A DNA stretch of 64,000 nt from Persicaria tinctoria (GCA_037127255.1 JBANSL010000003.1:50872314-50936313); one strand, 5' to 3'; positions 21,735 to 36,166 are shown, counted from the stretch's first letter. A program made the numbers and translations. Notes: generated from the letters alone by a model not told the origin.

Positions 21735-22505
21735 TCATGTCAAGGCATCCGAAAAATAATTAATCCACAACGACTTACCTTGGTCCGTGTCGATTGGATT
21801 CTCTGTGTTCTCCTTGAGGATTGCCATGATCTCCTCCACCTGGGCCTCCATGTCCCTCTTTTCTATCTCCTCAGGGGTCATATTTCTGACCTTGGGTTCC
21901 CCGCAGGTGATGTAGCCAGCTGAGATAGATTTGACCTCTTCCATTGGACCTGTATGCCTTCCAGTTTTATTAAAGGAATACTCAATTACCTCATCGCTGA
22001 TGTTGAAGGTGAGCACTCCTTTCCTTACGCTTATGTTGGCATCCACCGTCGCCAAGAATGGTCTTCCTAGAATAATTGGACAAGCAGGATCCTCTTGCAT
22101 ATCAACAACTAGGAAATCAGCAGGGACAAAGAATTTACCTACTTGTACTGACACATTGTCCACCATGCTTGTATGAATGACCACCGTGTTGTTGGCCATG
22201 TAAAGTCTAGCCTCCACAGGCTCTAGGGCACCTATCTTAATCTTGGACCAAATCGTTAAAGGCATTATACTCACACTAGCTCCAAGATCACATAAAGCAT
22301 TAATTTTGTATGGACCAAATCCAACAGTTATAGCAAACTTACCTGGATCCGGCCTCTTCTCCAATATGTCCAGATGGCTGCACTCCTCTGTGATTTCAGC
22401 CATCGACCGCTTTTTGCTCAGAATCTCCTTCAGGAACTTGACATAAGATGGCATTTCATTGAGAGCTTCTATGAGGGGGATGGTGACGTTGAGTTTATGA
22501 AGCAT
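21735..22505 (-). CDS. Athila-type aspartic protease domain
   Basis: The 256-residue frame contains the retropepsin-like core NALCDLGASVSIMP at about residues 70-83, where DLG takes the place of DTG/DSG, as is usual in Athila-type proteases. It continues with LYMANNTVV, VQVGKFFVPADFLVVDM and the second hallmark PIILGRPFLAT. The protease cleaves the Gag-Pol polyprotein. The reading frame is open to a TGA. It is separated from gag by a TCGA-motif-rich stretch (22600-22790). The start is not a true initiation site, because the domain is normally translated as part of a polyprotein. Confidence 0.85.
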   Translation of the reverse strand: MLHKLNVTIPLIEALNEMPSYVKFLKEILSKKRSMAEITEECSHLDILEKRPDPGKFAITVGFGPYKINALCDLGASVSIMPLTIWSKIKIGALEPVEARLYMANNTVVIHTSMVDNVSVQVGKFFVPADFLVVDMQEDPACPIILGRPFLATVDANISVRKGVLTFNISDEVIEYSFNKTGRHTGPMEEVKSISAGYITCGEPKVRNMTPEEIEKRDMEAQVEEIMAILKENTENPIDTDQGKSLWINYFSDALT

Positions 22506-22599
22506 CTTGATGAAGCGCTGAAATTTCTTTTTTGTCGGGTCCTTTAGAGATTTTGTGGGGAAAGGCAGCTTCTTTTTCTGATTCGGAGCCAGAACAGAC

Positions 22600-22790
22600 G
22601 TCGGAGATGCTGTAGGTTGCTCTACGTCGACCAGGGGCTCCTCGACATCGACTAGGTTCTTGTCGATCTCGACCAGGTTGGGCGCAGTCGAGTTGCTGTG
22701 TGGTGCAGACGAAGATTTTTGCAGGTTCTCCTCGAGATCGACGAGGCCCTCCTCGAGATCGACTACAGGTTTGTTGAGATCGACTTGCTG
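22600..22790. repeat. TCGA motif pairs inserted between gag and protease
   Basis: The same paired motifs found in the LTRs occur here (TCGACATCGA, then CTAGGTTCTTG, then TCGATCTCGA; also TCGAGATCGA twice). Their presence in coding context suggests the motif spreads within the element. Confidence 0.65.
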
Positions 22791-22892
22791 TTCCTCATCG
22801 TTCTGCTACTTTCCGACCTCTGGCTCTTGCAATTGATGGCCGCTTCTGAGTTTTATAGCAGCGATGTGTCCAGTCTTTCCTTTAGGATTTGG

Positions 22893-24304
22893 TTATGAAG
22901 ATCCAGGGAGCGAACCTGACTGTCTGGGGATTCCTGCTGCTAGCTGACCAATCTGTGTATCAACTGATGTTCGCCATATATCAATTTCCCCAAGCCTAGA
23001 GTTGACACCTTGCATCTGAGTATAGACGGAGTTGAAGGATTGCCTAGTTTCTGAATGGTTTCTCCGTATTTCCTCCAGGACTGTATGTATATCATCCTTT
23101 TTCTGGTTTCTTTCCGGATGTCCTGGAGCTCTGTAGGGCGAGGGGTTCCTAGGGACACCCTGGTTCCATTGTGGTTGCTGAAACCTTTGGTCCCCCATGT
23201 AGCGATTGGGACCCCCTGCGTAAGCTGCATCCTCATGGTGCTCTGCCAGCTTGACTTGTTCTGTGTGTGGGCACTCAGGAGTGGTGTGCCTTTGCGATCC
23301 GCATTCAATACAAGGCTGGTTGACAGAGAGATACTTTACTTGCTTGATGAGCTTCTTATTCTGGTCTCTGTAGTACTGCTCCCTAACATTAGGATCAATC
23401 TCCTTAGGTGGCTCATAGAGGGGCATGGATGGTGCTGGCCTGGCGTATGGGTTCTTTTCATAAGTTGCAGTAGACCCATACTTGTTGTCGTAGTTAGTGA
23501 GCTTCTCTAGCACACCCCATGCGTCACTTGGCGGCATTGTCAGATACTCATAGCGAGTAAAATGGTTGATTCTGTCCTTAGTGACTTGATCAAGAGAGTT
23601 GAAGAAGATCTCATGAATGACGTAGGGTGGCTGTCCATGAGTAAGGCAAGATCGCAGAAGTTCCTTGTAGCGCTCCCATGCCTTTGCCAGCGGTTCCCCT
23701 TGCTTCTGTTTGAAGGCGGTGATTCTCTGGCGGAGATGTGCTGTTTTGGAAGGTGGGAGGAATTTGTTCAGAAACTCTTTCTCTACTTGGGCCAGGTTGT
23801 GAGTGATCTTGCTTTCAGCCCTTCCAGCCATTCCAGTGCAGGCCCAGCGAGAGACCAGCGAAAAGATTTCATCTTGACATATTCCAGGGTTGTACCTTCA
23901 GCAAGAGTACGACACATGTCAGAAAAGTTTGTAATATGTTCAAGAGGACACTCATTAAATCTGCCATAGAAAGCATTATTTTTAAGCTCTATAAGAAATT
24001 GAGTGCGAATTTCAAAAGAGTTATCAGGGATTATAATCGCCGATTCAGGCACGACGAGAGTGGGATGCATATAATCCTCTGCAGTGGTTGGGAACTGGGC
24101 AAGCTCAGCTTCTGCTTGCTCCCTTGCTGCTTTCTCAGTGCCGATATCAGCATCTTTAGCGGCTAGTTCCCCTGTGAGCCTTGCGATCAGTTGTTCCTGT
24201 GTTTCAGCGGCCGTCATGGCTCTTTGTAGTTTAGATCTGATGTGAAAAAGGCGTTCCGGTTTGTCTAAGGCGTCAAACTCAAGTGTTTGACCAGAACGAC
24301 GCAT
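22893..24304 (-). pseudogene. Athila-like Gag with CCHC zinc knuckle
   Basis: The first frame (24304-23783) starts MRRSGQTLEF, includes a coiled coil, and the retrotransposon gag core NNAFYGRFNECPLEHITNF then LEYVKMKSFRWSLAGPALEW. At about 23785-23800 a one-base frameshift transfers the sequence to a second frame (VEKEFLNKFLPPSKTAHLR, GEPLAKAWERYKELLRSC, FFNSLDQVTKDRI). This ends with the zinc knuckle CIECGSQRHTTPEC (C-X2-C-X4-H-X4-C) and a Q/P/R-rich tail. Gag forms virus-like particles and binds RNA. Apart from the single frameshift it looks intact. Confidence 0.88.
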
Positions 24305-24368
24305 ACACCTGCAAAGTAACTCAAAGAGAACGTGAGAACTGACTACCTAAGGCGCGAATGATAGCTTC

Positions 24369-24386
24369 CTCGGCAACGGCGCAAAT
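24369..24386 (-). promoter_or_regulatory. Primer-binding site of Athila-B
   Basis: Directly inside the 5' LTR the minus strand reads TTTGCGCCGTTGCCGAGG, close to the TGGCGCCGTTGCCGGGG complementary to tRNA-Asp. Two bases differ from that site. Confidence 0.8.
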
Positions 24387-24387
24387 T

Positions 24388-26557
24388 TGTTGTAAGCAGG
24401 AGGATGGTCAAGTATGAAATAAATATAAAATAAAGTTCAGACTGACTTCCCTGTCTCAGCAAACAAATACAAGACTTCCTCCCGTTGTAGTAAGAGAATA
24501 GTCAGGATCGAATCCACGAGGAAGCACGTCAGCAGTTCTTAGGTAGCTGTAAATTCTCACAGACAGAGTAGCAGAAAGACAGAAACACAGAAACAAGGAA
24601 AGAAACAGAAAAGAACAAACAAAAGCAATAAACTAAACGAAGATAGAAAAGACAAAGCAAAGCAGAAACAAAAGCGAGGACACAGAAGCTACTCAATCTC
24701 GAGTAACAGTCCTCTATATCGACAAAGAACATTGATTAAAACAGAAAACAGAAACGAAAGCAATCAACTCGAGGCAGACAAATCAACTCGATCTCGACCA
24801 CACCTACTCGAGATCGACAAAGGCAGTACTCGATCTCGACAAGCTCTACTCTATGTCGACTGGGGGACAGAAACTTTAAATTGCAAATTCGAATGCAGAA
24901 TTCAGATTTTCGACAGAAATAAACTCAATATAATAAAAGACTTCCAAAGCCAAGGTATCAACACCACAACGATAACCATGCAAAGTAACACACAAAGGCA
25001 CAAAAGATCATGCTTTCCATCAAATAACTTTCGTCATTAACAAATAGGCAAATAGAGGCTTTCGCATAAACCTTAATTGTTACTAACCCTTTTTCACATA
25101 ATTAATCCAAGTTGCATTAAGATCACTTTCGCTTCAATAACACAAACAAGGATCACCTTCAACTCTCGCAAAAGAATCATGCTCATAGGGATAGAAGATG
25201 AATTGCACAAAAAAAAGATCTGACCTTTATCGCATCGCCTCATATGGCCACCGTCGGGCTCACCCCAGCCCCAGAAGTGGGTGGACTACTCACGCCTCAT
25301 TGCAATTGCAGACATTGAATGAAAAGAAATAACTTGCATAAAACTATATTCAAAAGCCTTTAAAATCCCGGCAATCAACTTTCGCAGAAAGCCAAAACCC
25401 TAAAAACCTTAGAACTCCTAAACTCTATGTGTAATTGTGTCTCTGAATTGGAATGAATGAAAAACCAGCCCCAAGGGCCTTATTTACAGTGATCAAACCT
25501 CGCTAATCAAGGAAATAATCATCTATCTCTATATCTAAATCTATATCTAATTTGCTAAAAGATAAATAAAATGCTTAATGGAAATAAATCAATAAGGAAA
25601 AGATAAATCTAATTTAGGTTGGTCTTCATGTCTTGATAGATCTCCTTCCATAGATAGAACTTGATCAAATTTGGATAGAATCTTCCTCCTTCGGCCCCAA
25701 GGAATCCTAACTCGACTAGGACAGCTCTCGACGACACGTTTCTGGAATCAGGTCTACTCGACCTCGACAAAGCCTTGTCGACCTCGAGTAGGACTCGTCG
25801 TCTTGCCTAACTGGTGCTCGATGTGGCTCGGTCTTAGCTCCTGACGCTCGTCGACCTCGAGTAGGAAAGTCTTGCCGACTAGGTCTCCTCGGGTAAGTGT
25901 GCGCGCGACAAGCTCGGATCTGGGCTCTGGCCTTCGTCGATCTCGACTAGGGTTTGTCGAGATCGAGTAGAGTGGTGGTCGTCCCTGGTCGAGCATCTTG
26001 TCCTCGGCATGGACTCGGACTGACGTTGTGGCGCTTGTCGATCTCGACTAGAGCTTATCGAGATCGAGTAGGGTTGTCCTCGGCTTCTCGTCCTCGGCTT
26101 CTCGGTCAGCTTCTCTCCTTGTCGACTCTGGGTGTGGCTCTGATCTTTGTCGATCTCGACTAAGGTCTTGTCGAGATCGAGTAACCTCCGGAGCTGGGTT
26201 GGTCTGGCTTTCTCGATCAGGCTCTGTCGACAAGGCTGTTCTCGGACATGTTCGTCTAGATCGAGTAAGGTCTACTCGAGGTCGAGTAGTCTGGTTTCTC
26301 GGCTCGATTCGACTGGTTCCGTTGCTGCTTTGACCTTGGACTTCTGTAGCTGTTTTCCGAGCTTTTCCGACCTTCCTTAGAATTGCTGTAAAACGCCTCG
26401 AATTCTGCGATTTAAACAGAAACTGGTGTAGATTCCATAATTTGGCAAATAAACATAAACTACATAGGTTATGTACTATCTTAGCCCAAATGAATGAAAT
26501 GTATGAAAAAATCGACATAAAAGGTAATGTAAAACATGGCAAATTCAGCTCACAACA
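24388..26557 (-). repeat. Athila-B 5' LTR
   Basis: This 2170-bp LTR should contain the promoter, in U3 toward 26557. Paired TCGAnnTCGA motifs concentrate at 25755-26290, near the 5' (U3) end. It is slightly shorter than the 3' LTR, one difference being a repeat unit missing around 25860. Confidence 0.9.
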
Positions 26558-26904
26558 ATAATCTATAACTACATTGGGTCATTTCCTAAAGCATGAGGAC
26601 GGCATGGTGATTTTTAGACTTGTTACTTCGGGATAATAGAGCTAGTAGAATATAATTTCCTAAAAAGCAAGCTTTATAGCAACAAGGGGCACACTGAATG
26701 ACCATCCTTGTGACAAAGAAATTTCCTTAGATATACAACCGAAATCTCATGCCAGGCAGTCTTTTTTCATGAATTTAGTTGTAAAACCAGGACTAAAACT
26801 TCTATTGAACTACCCTGTTTAACATCAAAACAAAGGTTCATACAGGAAATCAAGTGAACTTAAATTGAAAAACAAAGTGCCAAATTTCTCTAAAAAATAG
26901 ATTT

Positions 26905-27037
26905 ACCCTGAATGTGGTCTGAAGCTCCTTCATTTCAGTAGGTTGTGATGTGGATCATAGTGAGTGCTCGAGCTGGAGTGAGTATTATTCATCCACAAAT
27001 TAATTAAAGCAAGGTCTTTGGTGTCCAAGAAAGATGG
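26905..27037 (-). pseudogene. Captured exon fragment of a JmjC-domain gene in CACTA-2
   Basis: On the minus strand an exon after a CTGCAG acceptor reads SFLDTKDLALINLWM, then SSTHYDPHHNLL, a stop, then in another frame GASDHIQG before a GTAAAT donor. INLWM-x8-THYDPHHNLL matches the cupin core of JmjC proteins such as plant JMJ31-like hydroxylases/demethylases, where H and D of HYD bind Fe(II). The segment between HNLL and the GEASNHSS-like motif has been deleted. With introns retained this is a genomic, not a cDNA, capture. The assignment is from recalled motif and needs a search. Confidence 0.6.
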
Positions 27038-27780
27038 CTGCAGAAAATAAAAAACATGTAAATAAACAACTAAATAAAATGAGCTTTACATTGTCACTGA
27101 TCTTAGTATTTTAATTTCCCCAATTAAACCAGCTAGGTAGACCCGTTCTATACATTGTCACTGATCAAAATAGGTACCTGCAACAACAAACATTTCTGTA
27201 AGAAATGCTAAGAAAACAAAGCCTTAACTTAAGTTGCACAATTCAGATCCCTCGAGGCTCTAGTAATGGGCTGATGGCTATGTCTTGATTTACAGCATAA
27301 ATAAGTCAAATCAGTTGCAGAAAAGCTTTTAGTCAGTTCGAATACTCAATATGTTGGAGTTCAAAAGCTTAAATGATTTCTAACGTTATTATGTAAGCAT
27401 AAAAGGTGTAGCAATATCTTTTTTTATTCCCTGAAAATCGATAGAGTTCTGGAAAGGATAATGAGGTGGCTGGAGGTGAACAATATTTGTTCAAAGCTCA
27501 AAGGAGGGCATGAGACGGGTAGCTATGCATAAGAATAAGAAGAAAGCGCGCAGTGATCCTGCACCTGTGTCAGTGAAATATATTTCAGCACAAGAAGAGT
27601 GGTATAGCAGTATAGCCAGAGGACAAGGCTAGATCCTTGATCTCAAGTAATTTCAGCAGGATAGGGTTTGTCATCCTAGGAAAGCATTGTCACCTTATTT
27701 TGGTTTGGTTTCATGTTTCTAAATTGGGGAGTGCCTCAAAATGGCAACACCTTCGAATTGGAAAATGGCAATGCAACAGG

Positions 27781-27783
<3 letters not shown>

Positions 27784-27863
<80 letters not shown>
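27784..27863. repeat. (TA)n microsatellite in CACTA-2
   Basis: Roughly 40 TA repeats without interruption. Confidence 0.95.
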
Positions 27864-27867
<4 letters not shown>

Positions 27868-28087
27868 AACACTGCTGATCTCAGTTACTTCTTGGGGATA
27901 CAAACAAAGCAACCAAAAGAATCTAAAAGTGGTCTCTATCTGCCTACCTTCCTCTCATTCTTTCTCACTAAAAATCCTTGACCTAACTCTAACAAGGTTT
28001 ACTATCCATGGTTATTGCTCATCAAAAATCTTTTATTCAAAATCTGGATGATGTTTTACATTCAAGGCTTGATAAAGTGCATAAAAT

Positions 28088-28200
28088 TCAAAGACGAAAA
28101 GGGTATAGACTACATATAGTCACTAGTTCCTGTCGGAGTTGCTGTATTTGTTGAACAACAGCATCCCTTTCTTCCTTAGATGCCTCAATACTGGGTTCTG
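28088..28200 (-). other. Exon-like fragment in CACTA-2
   Basis: After a TTGTCTTAGCAG acceptor the minus strand encodes EPSIEASKEERDAVVQQIQQ and LRQEL, a coiled-coil-like, codon-balanced stretch. It lies upstream of the JmjC piece on the same strand and may be an exon of the same or another captured gene. I do not recognise it. Confidence 0.4.
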
Positions 28201-28699
28201 CTAAGACAACACAACATTTTTTTAGAACTAGAGAAAAGAGAAACCAAAAACAATATGTTGTATCATCAAGGTTGCTCAAGAAGATCCGCAAGGAAGAGAC
28301 AAATTATGCCACATTCAACAGAGCAATCACTTTGTGCTTCACTGATTATTGATAAAACAATCATATTATGAATATCCTGACTTATAAGAGAAGTCATCTT
28401 ATCCACAGCGAAATGAAGCAAATGCAAGAACCATATGTCGATTCAAGTTAACCAGAGAAGTCATCTTATCCACAAACATTTCAACTAAGTCAATTCAAGT
28501 TAACCAGAGACTATATTGACCATGAATCTGATTGGAGCAACAAGCAATGCAACTAGCAACATCTATCGGATTCTATTTAATCAAGGTTTTCATACAAAGC
28601 CCTGCTTCTAATTTTCGATTTCAAGATAACAGTACGGAATAAACAACCAGAAGCGTGGAGTATAGAGGATAGAGATATCGCTCCAAAGAAATTGAAAAC

Positions 28700-29393
28700 A
28701 TAAAACCTTCAACAATAAACACCGCTATGAATCATTACCAAATTGCGGTCAACAGCTGCAAAATCAAACGATGGATGCGTCGTCTTCAATCTTTGCCCTT
28801 CTCGATCTTTATATTGGACAAAAAAACCCTAGAATTAGAGGCTCTCTACTCTCGTGGTTTGAAACAGGCTCTCCGCTCTCATGTGTACATACGATCTGAG
28901 AACTAGATTTGGAATCAGGGTTCAGAGAGAAAGGGATGGCTAGAGGAAGGAAGGGCTGGAGGAATCAATCATACGCTCTCATGGTTTGAATCAGGGTTCA
29001 TATCTGGAATCAATAGATCTGGAGAGAAAGGAAGGGCTGGAGGAAGACAAACCCCTACGACCCACGGCGGAGGAGCCACCAGGGCAACCGCTGAGAGGGC
29101 TAAGCTAGTAGGTGAGCAGCCTTAGAATCGCCGGAATCGCCCAGTGACCGAAATCGCCAAGAGGGCTAAGCTTGCTCACTTTCCCCTACAAATGTATTGA
29201 GTTGGAACAGATTATCTAAAATTCCCTTTTTTTTAAGTGGGGATTTGGTTTTTTTTTTTAGGTTGAAAATCAAATTTTCAAAAATTTTGGCTAAGTGTTG
29301 GGATGTGGCGGTATCTTTACCGCTTTTATTTTGGAATAATTTCAACTAAGTGTATTCCGCGCCTTATGTGTATTTTTTAAAAATAATTTTTAT
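28700..29393 (-). other. Leader-like sequence of the captured gene, then subterminal region
   Basis: Read on the minus strand this stretch is C/T-rich with a short exon-like piece ending GACCGCAATTTG before GTAATG, and it resembles a plant 5' UTR with first intron. No clear ATG-started ORF is seen. From 29394 the ACATCG/CCGATG subterminal repeats of CACTA-2 begin. Confidence 0.4.
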
Positions 29394-29535
29394 TATTGTC
29401 CGAAAAGTTAAACTGATTTATATTATGTCAATGACATCGAAAAATTTTAAACTGATGTGATAAATTTATTTAACATCATGCGTATATCTGACCGATGTAA
29501 ATAATATGATGTCTATTAACAGAATTCTAGTAGTG

Positions 29536-29946
29536 AAGGAGAGGAGTGGTGTAACCGGTGATAATCTTCATGATATCAATGCTACCGAAACTGAAGATCT
29601 TGTTGATAGTGGAAGGAGGGACTTCGAAGATTGGGTCAAAACAGATGATGATGGTATGCCAACTAGAAAAGATATTGATGTGTATCTTGAGGAAAAAGTG
29701 TTGTTGGGTTGTGGAGCCAAGGATTGGGAAGTTTTGGGATGGTGGAAAGAAAACAAGTCGACCTACAAAATCTTGTCGAAGATGGCTCGAGATATTCTAT
29801 CCATACCGGTAACTACGGTACCTTCTGCGTCTTCTTTCAGCGCCGGGCGTAGCGTTATCAGTGATGATCGATGTTCATTGGGCGAGGAAACTATAGAAGG
29901 ACTTCTTTGCGCATCGAATTGGTTTCGCAATGAATTTGAAATTTGA
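29536..29946 (+). pseudogene. hAT transposase C-terminus with dimerisation domain
   Basis: Continuing the gene cut by CACTA-2, the frame reads DIDVYLEEKVLLGCGAKDWE, VLGWWKENKSTYKILSKMAR and DILSIPVTTVPSASSFSAGR, ending in LLCASNWFRNEFEI and TGA. This is the hAT family dimerisation domain, which is needed for assembly of the transposase. The domain itself is intact, with the conserved WW and SxxxS-F patterns. Joining to 15688 through AAGG restores the same gene, which confirms that CACTA-2 is an insertion. Confidence 0.9.
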
Positions 29947-30542
29947 TGTTCTGGTATTTTATTACATTTCATTATGAATCTGTTATTAGTACTTTCAATC
30001 TCTATTCATACTCTCTCTTTTGTAATTGTGGCTTTCAAAGATTAAGCTATTACTATGTCATGCTCTTTGCTTATTTTCAGGTTGTTTGCTTGGAGACGGA
30101 GACAACCTAAAAATGTGAACTGAATGGTTTCAAACTTTCAAGTGTGGACTTGTTGTTTATGAACTTTCTTAGCAAACTTCAGACTTTCAGTTGGTTGCAA
30201 TTATGTATGGTTTCATCTATTCAAGTGTGGACTGTATGGTTTCAATTATGTATGGTTTGTTGTAATAACACTATTATTAATGCAGCTAAGCCAAAAATGA
30301 GCCAAAAAGAGCTCAGAAACGAACTTCTAGCAAAAACTAGGTAAAACAATAACACGAGCTCAAACGAGCTCGAACGAGCTCACAAGCTCGAGCTCAGCCC
30401 GACAAAAAACGAGCTAAACGAGCTCGAGCTTGTTTCTAAGCTCGAGTATAATTCGAGCCGAGCTCGAGCTCGAGCTTGAACAGTACCGATCCGAGTATGA
30501 GCAGCTCACTACTCGGCTCGTTCGACTCGAATAACACCCCTA
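29947..30542 (+). repeat. hAT 3' UTR and right subterminal GAGCTCG repeats
   Basis: After the stop, about 350 bp of UTR precede a dense set of ACGAGCTC, GCTCGAGC and GCTCGAAC repeats (30345-30530), mirrored at the left end (13345-13455). These are typical transposase-binding subterminal repeats of Ac-like elements. Confidence 0.85.
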
Positions 30543-30699
30543 GTCGAGATCAAGGATGGCAGAAAGTAAAAACAAGCAAATTTCGAATCTTAACTTGATG
30601 AATGAAAAAGAACTTCCAAGATTAGGGTTTGCGACAACGATTACCATGAAAGCGGAATATAAATCATAAAAGGCGGTGACTTTATCGATAAAGGAGAAG

Positions 30700-32262
30700 G
30701 CTTTTAGTGATGACGGATCACAAGAGCTTGATGTATATTTTCACTCAGAAGAAGGCGGAGCTCAGCATGCGACAGAGACGGTGGCTAGAGCTTCTAAAGG
30801 ACTATGACTTGGACATAGTTTATCACCCGGGGAAGGCCAATGTGGTGGCAAATCAAAAGAGCTTGTAGAGAAAGGAGATGGTATGCTGACCTTTCAGGGC
30901 AGAGTTGTAGTTCCGTCGACGTCAGATCTGAGGAAGAGGATCATGCAGGAGGCTCACTCCACTCTTTATTCTGTCCATTCAGGGATGAATAAGATGTATC
31001 AGGATTTGAGGAGATATTATTGGTGGCAGAGGATATGAGCAGACATCACAGATTTTTTAGCCAGATGTCAAGTTTGCCAGTAGGTTCGGATTGAGCACCA
31101 GAGACCGGGAGGACTTGTCAGGTCACTTCCAGTTCCTGCATGGAAGTGGACAGATATCTCAATGGACTTCGCCAGTGGGCTGAGGCGAGATGTCAGAGGA
31201 TTCGACGCTATTTGGGCCGTGGTCGATAGGTTGACCAAGTCGGCTCATTTCATTCCAATTCAGGAGACATGGCCCACATCACAGTTAGCTGAGGAGTTCA
31301 TTTGCCTCATCGTGAGACTTCATGGAGTACCTGAGAGGATCGTATCTGATAGAGATGGATGTTTTACCTCGAGTTTTTGGCACCAGGTTCAGGAGAGTCT
31401 AGGTACTAGATTGCATTTCAGTACAACTTTTCATCCTCAGACAGATGGCCAGAGTGAGAGAACGATTTAGACCTTGGAGAATATGCTGCGATCATGTGTT
31501 TTGGAGTCGGGAGACCGTTGGGTTAGACAGCTACCATTAGTGTAGTTTTCATACAACAACAGCTACCATGTGTCGATCGAGATGGCTCCATATGAGGCCC
31601 TGTATGAGAGGTGATGGAAGTCGCCAGTTTGCTGGGATGAGCCTGCGGACACAGTTTCATCTTTGCCTGAATTAGTTAGAGAGACCGTTGATAAGGTGGG
31701 ACACATCCGTGAGCACATGAGAGTCGCACAGGATCGCCAGAAGAAGTATGCAGACTGGTGGAAGAGAGAGATTGAGTTCGAGGTGGGTTCGCATGTGTGG
31801 CTTCGAGTTTCGCCTACTAGAGGAGTCCGACAGTTTTGGATCAAAGGAAAGTTGAGTCCGAGGTATATGTGCCCGTTTGGGATTCTGGATAGAGTTGGTG
31901 AGGTGGCATATCGCTTAGCTTTGCCCCCATCGTTGGCTGGTGTTCATGATGTCTTTCACATCTCACAGCTTCGCCAGTATATCCCTGACCCTAGCCATGT
32001 CCTAGACTATTCAGACCTTCAGGTTGAGCCTGACCATACCTTTGTAGAGCGTCATGTGAGAGTTCTTGACCGTCGAGTCAAGAGGCTTAGGAACATAGAG
32101 GTTCATTTGCTTCTAGTTCAGTGGTCTAGGAGGAGCCCTAAGGAGGCCACGTGGGAGACTGAGGAGAGTATTCGGGCTAGTTATGGGGATGTCCTAGACG
32201 AGTTACTCGCGTCCTATGTCGAGCCGAGTGTAGATATTTCCCTGACCTCCCGAGTGCGGTAA
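30700..32262 (+). pseudogene. Gypsy RNase H end, integrase and chromodomain
   Basis: RNase H ends with [20 protein letters not shown]. The integrase zinc-binding region has H-x7-H (about 30950-30980) and CQVCQ. The core reads WTDISMDF, VDRLTKSAHFIPI, RIVSDRDG and FHPQTDGQSERT, giving the D, D and E catalytic positions. It continues with GSHVWLRVSPTRGV, FGILDRVGEVAYRLALPP, VHDVFHISQLRQY and a chromodomain-like tail (LLVQWSRRSPKEATWE). Stops at about 30868, 31036, 31081, 31468 and 31543 show decay. Chromodomains steer integration toward marked chromatin. The piece belongs to the RT at 9966-11097. Confidence 0.9.
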
Positions 32263-32930
32263 GTTGCCTAGTTGGATTGAGGTTGATTGGTAGTTGTGTG
32301 CAGATCCTTGGTGATATGATATGATGAGCTGTGATGATGAGATGACGTGCTAGATATTTTATGGTATGCGACTACACTTGACGTGTTTATGTCATGCTAT
32401 TAATACGTGATATGAGTGATACTCTATATGTAAATATATATGATGCTTGATTATAGAAATGATGAAAACTGAAGTATTGGAATGTGATCATAACACGGAA
32501 CCTAAGAAGAGAATGTAGGGTTAGCCCTTAGAGGTGGATGGTAAGATGAACTGAGAAGTAAGAAATGAACTTGAATAACGTCGAACTTGAAATTTTGAAT
32601 GGTGTTTCAAAAGAGACTAACTTGGATAATAATAAAAATACAACACTAGATTTCATTATAACGCCCCACGAAGTGGATAAGTATTTGAGTTATGATATGG
32701 CGAAGGAGTCGGAGTAAGGATGTGGTAGGGGCCCATATTACATCCTTAGTACGGTCTATTTGGGGATATTATGATCACGACAACGGTACTGTGAGGACCC
32801 CATAGGGGCACTTATGAGGTATTTACGTGATCAATGGCATAATCCATAGACTCACCGATTTCAAACTTCATCCCCTGTTTTAAAAATGATTTTAGTCTCG
32901 AGGACGAGACTTGTTTTTAGAGGTGGATGA
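32263..32930 (+). other. Gypsy 3' untranslated region and polypurine tract
   Basis: The noncoding stretch after the polyprotein stop ends with TCTCGAGGACGAGACTTG and a purine run AGAGGTGGATGA (about 32919-32930), immediately left of the 3' LTR. The motif 'cgaggacga' before the tract is common in Tekay-like elements. Confidence 0.65.

Positions 32931-36166
<3,236 letters not shown>

Larger units (their letters stand above)
17232..26557 (-). mobile_element. Athila-like LTR retrotransposon Athila-B (gag-pro only), full length
   Basis: Two direct LTRs (17232-19418 and 24388-26557) with TGTTGTAAGC...CACAACA ends are flanked by the 5-bp duplication ATAAT (17227-17231 and 26558-26562). Genes are on the minus strand, so the right LTR is the 5' LTR. 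A tRNA-Asp-type primer-binding site adjoins it (24369-24386). The internal region of about 5 kb carries gag, an aspartic protease and only the last ~55 codons of an integrase; RT and RNase H are absent. It is a deletion derivative that would need enzymes in trans. The LTRs are very similar, so the insertion is fairly recent. Confidence 0.93.
15689..29535. mobile_element. Non-autonomous CACTA-2 (Pack-CACTA) inserted in the hAT transposase
   Basis: The left end CACTACCAGAATTCTG (15689) and right end AGAATTCTAGTAGTG (ending 29535) are inverted copies of the CACTACTAGAATTCTG terminus also seen on CACTA-3. AAGG flanks both sides (15685-15688 and 29536-29539), enclosing the 3-bp duplication expected for CACTA. 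Subterminal ACATCGG/CCGATGT repeats lie at 15705-16215 and 29394-29516. No transposase is present. The interior holds exon-like fragments including part of a JmjC gene, and a nested Athila-like element (17232-26557). Confidence 0.88.
13338..30542 (+). mobile_element. hAT DNA transposon (Ac-like) carrying nested CACTA-2
   Basis: The termini are TAGGGGTGTTATGCG and, inverted, TAGGGGTGTTATTCG. They are flanked by the 8-bp duplication GTCGAAAT (13330-13337) and GTCGAGAT (30543-30550), one mismatch apart. Subterminal GCTCGAGC/GAGCTCG repeats fill both ends, as in Ac-like elements. A transposase gene is present in pieces at 14395-15710 and 29536-29946. About 13.8 kb of the element is a later CACTA-2 insertion inside the transposase gene. 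Without it the hAT would be about 3.4 kb, typical for an internally deleted copy. Confidence 0.92.
11098..30672. mobile_element. Rearranged (inverted) Athila-like LTR, LTR-A1, interrupting the gypsy RNase H
   Basis: The segment starts with TGATGTCCACTAAAATAGCC, identical to the start of the solo LTR seen in reverse at 36167-37988. A plus-strand LTR runs to about 12905. After a 25-bp spacer with a minus-strand primer-binding site (12913-12930), the distal part of the same LTR follows in inverted orientation (12931-13337 and, beyond the hAT, 30543-30672). The gypsy frame resumes after about 30 bases of filler. No internal coding region remains. The left junction follows GTGAT; no clean right duplication is visible, so the right end is rearranged. 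Confidence 0.7.
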
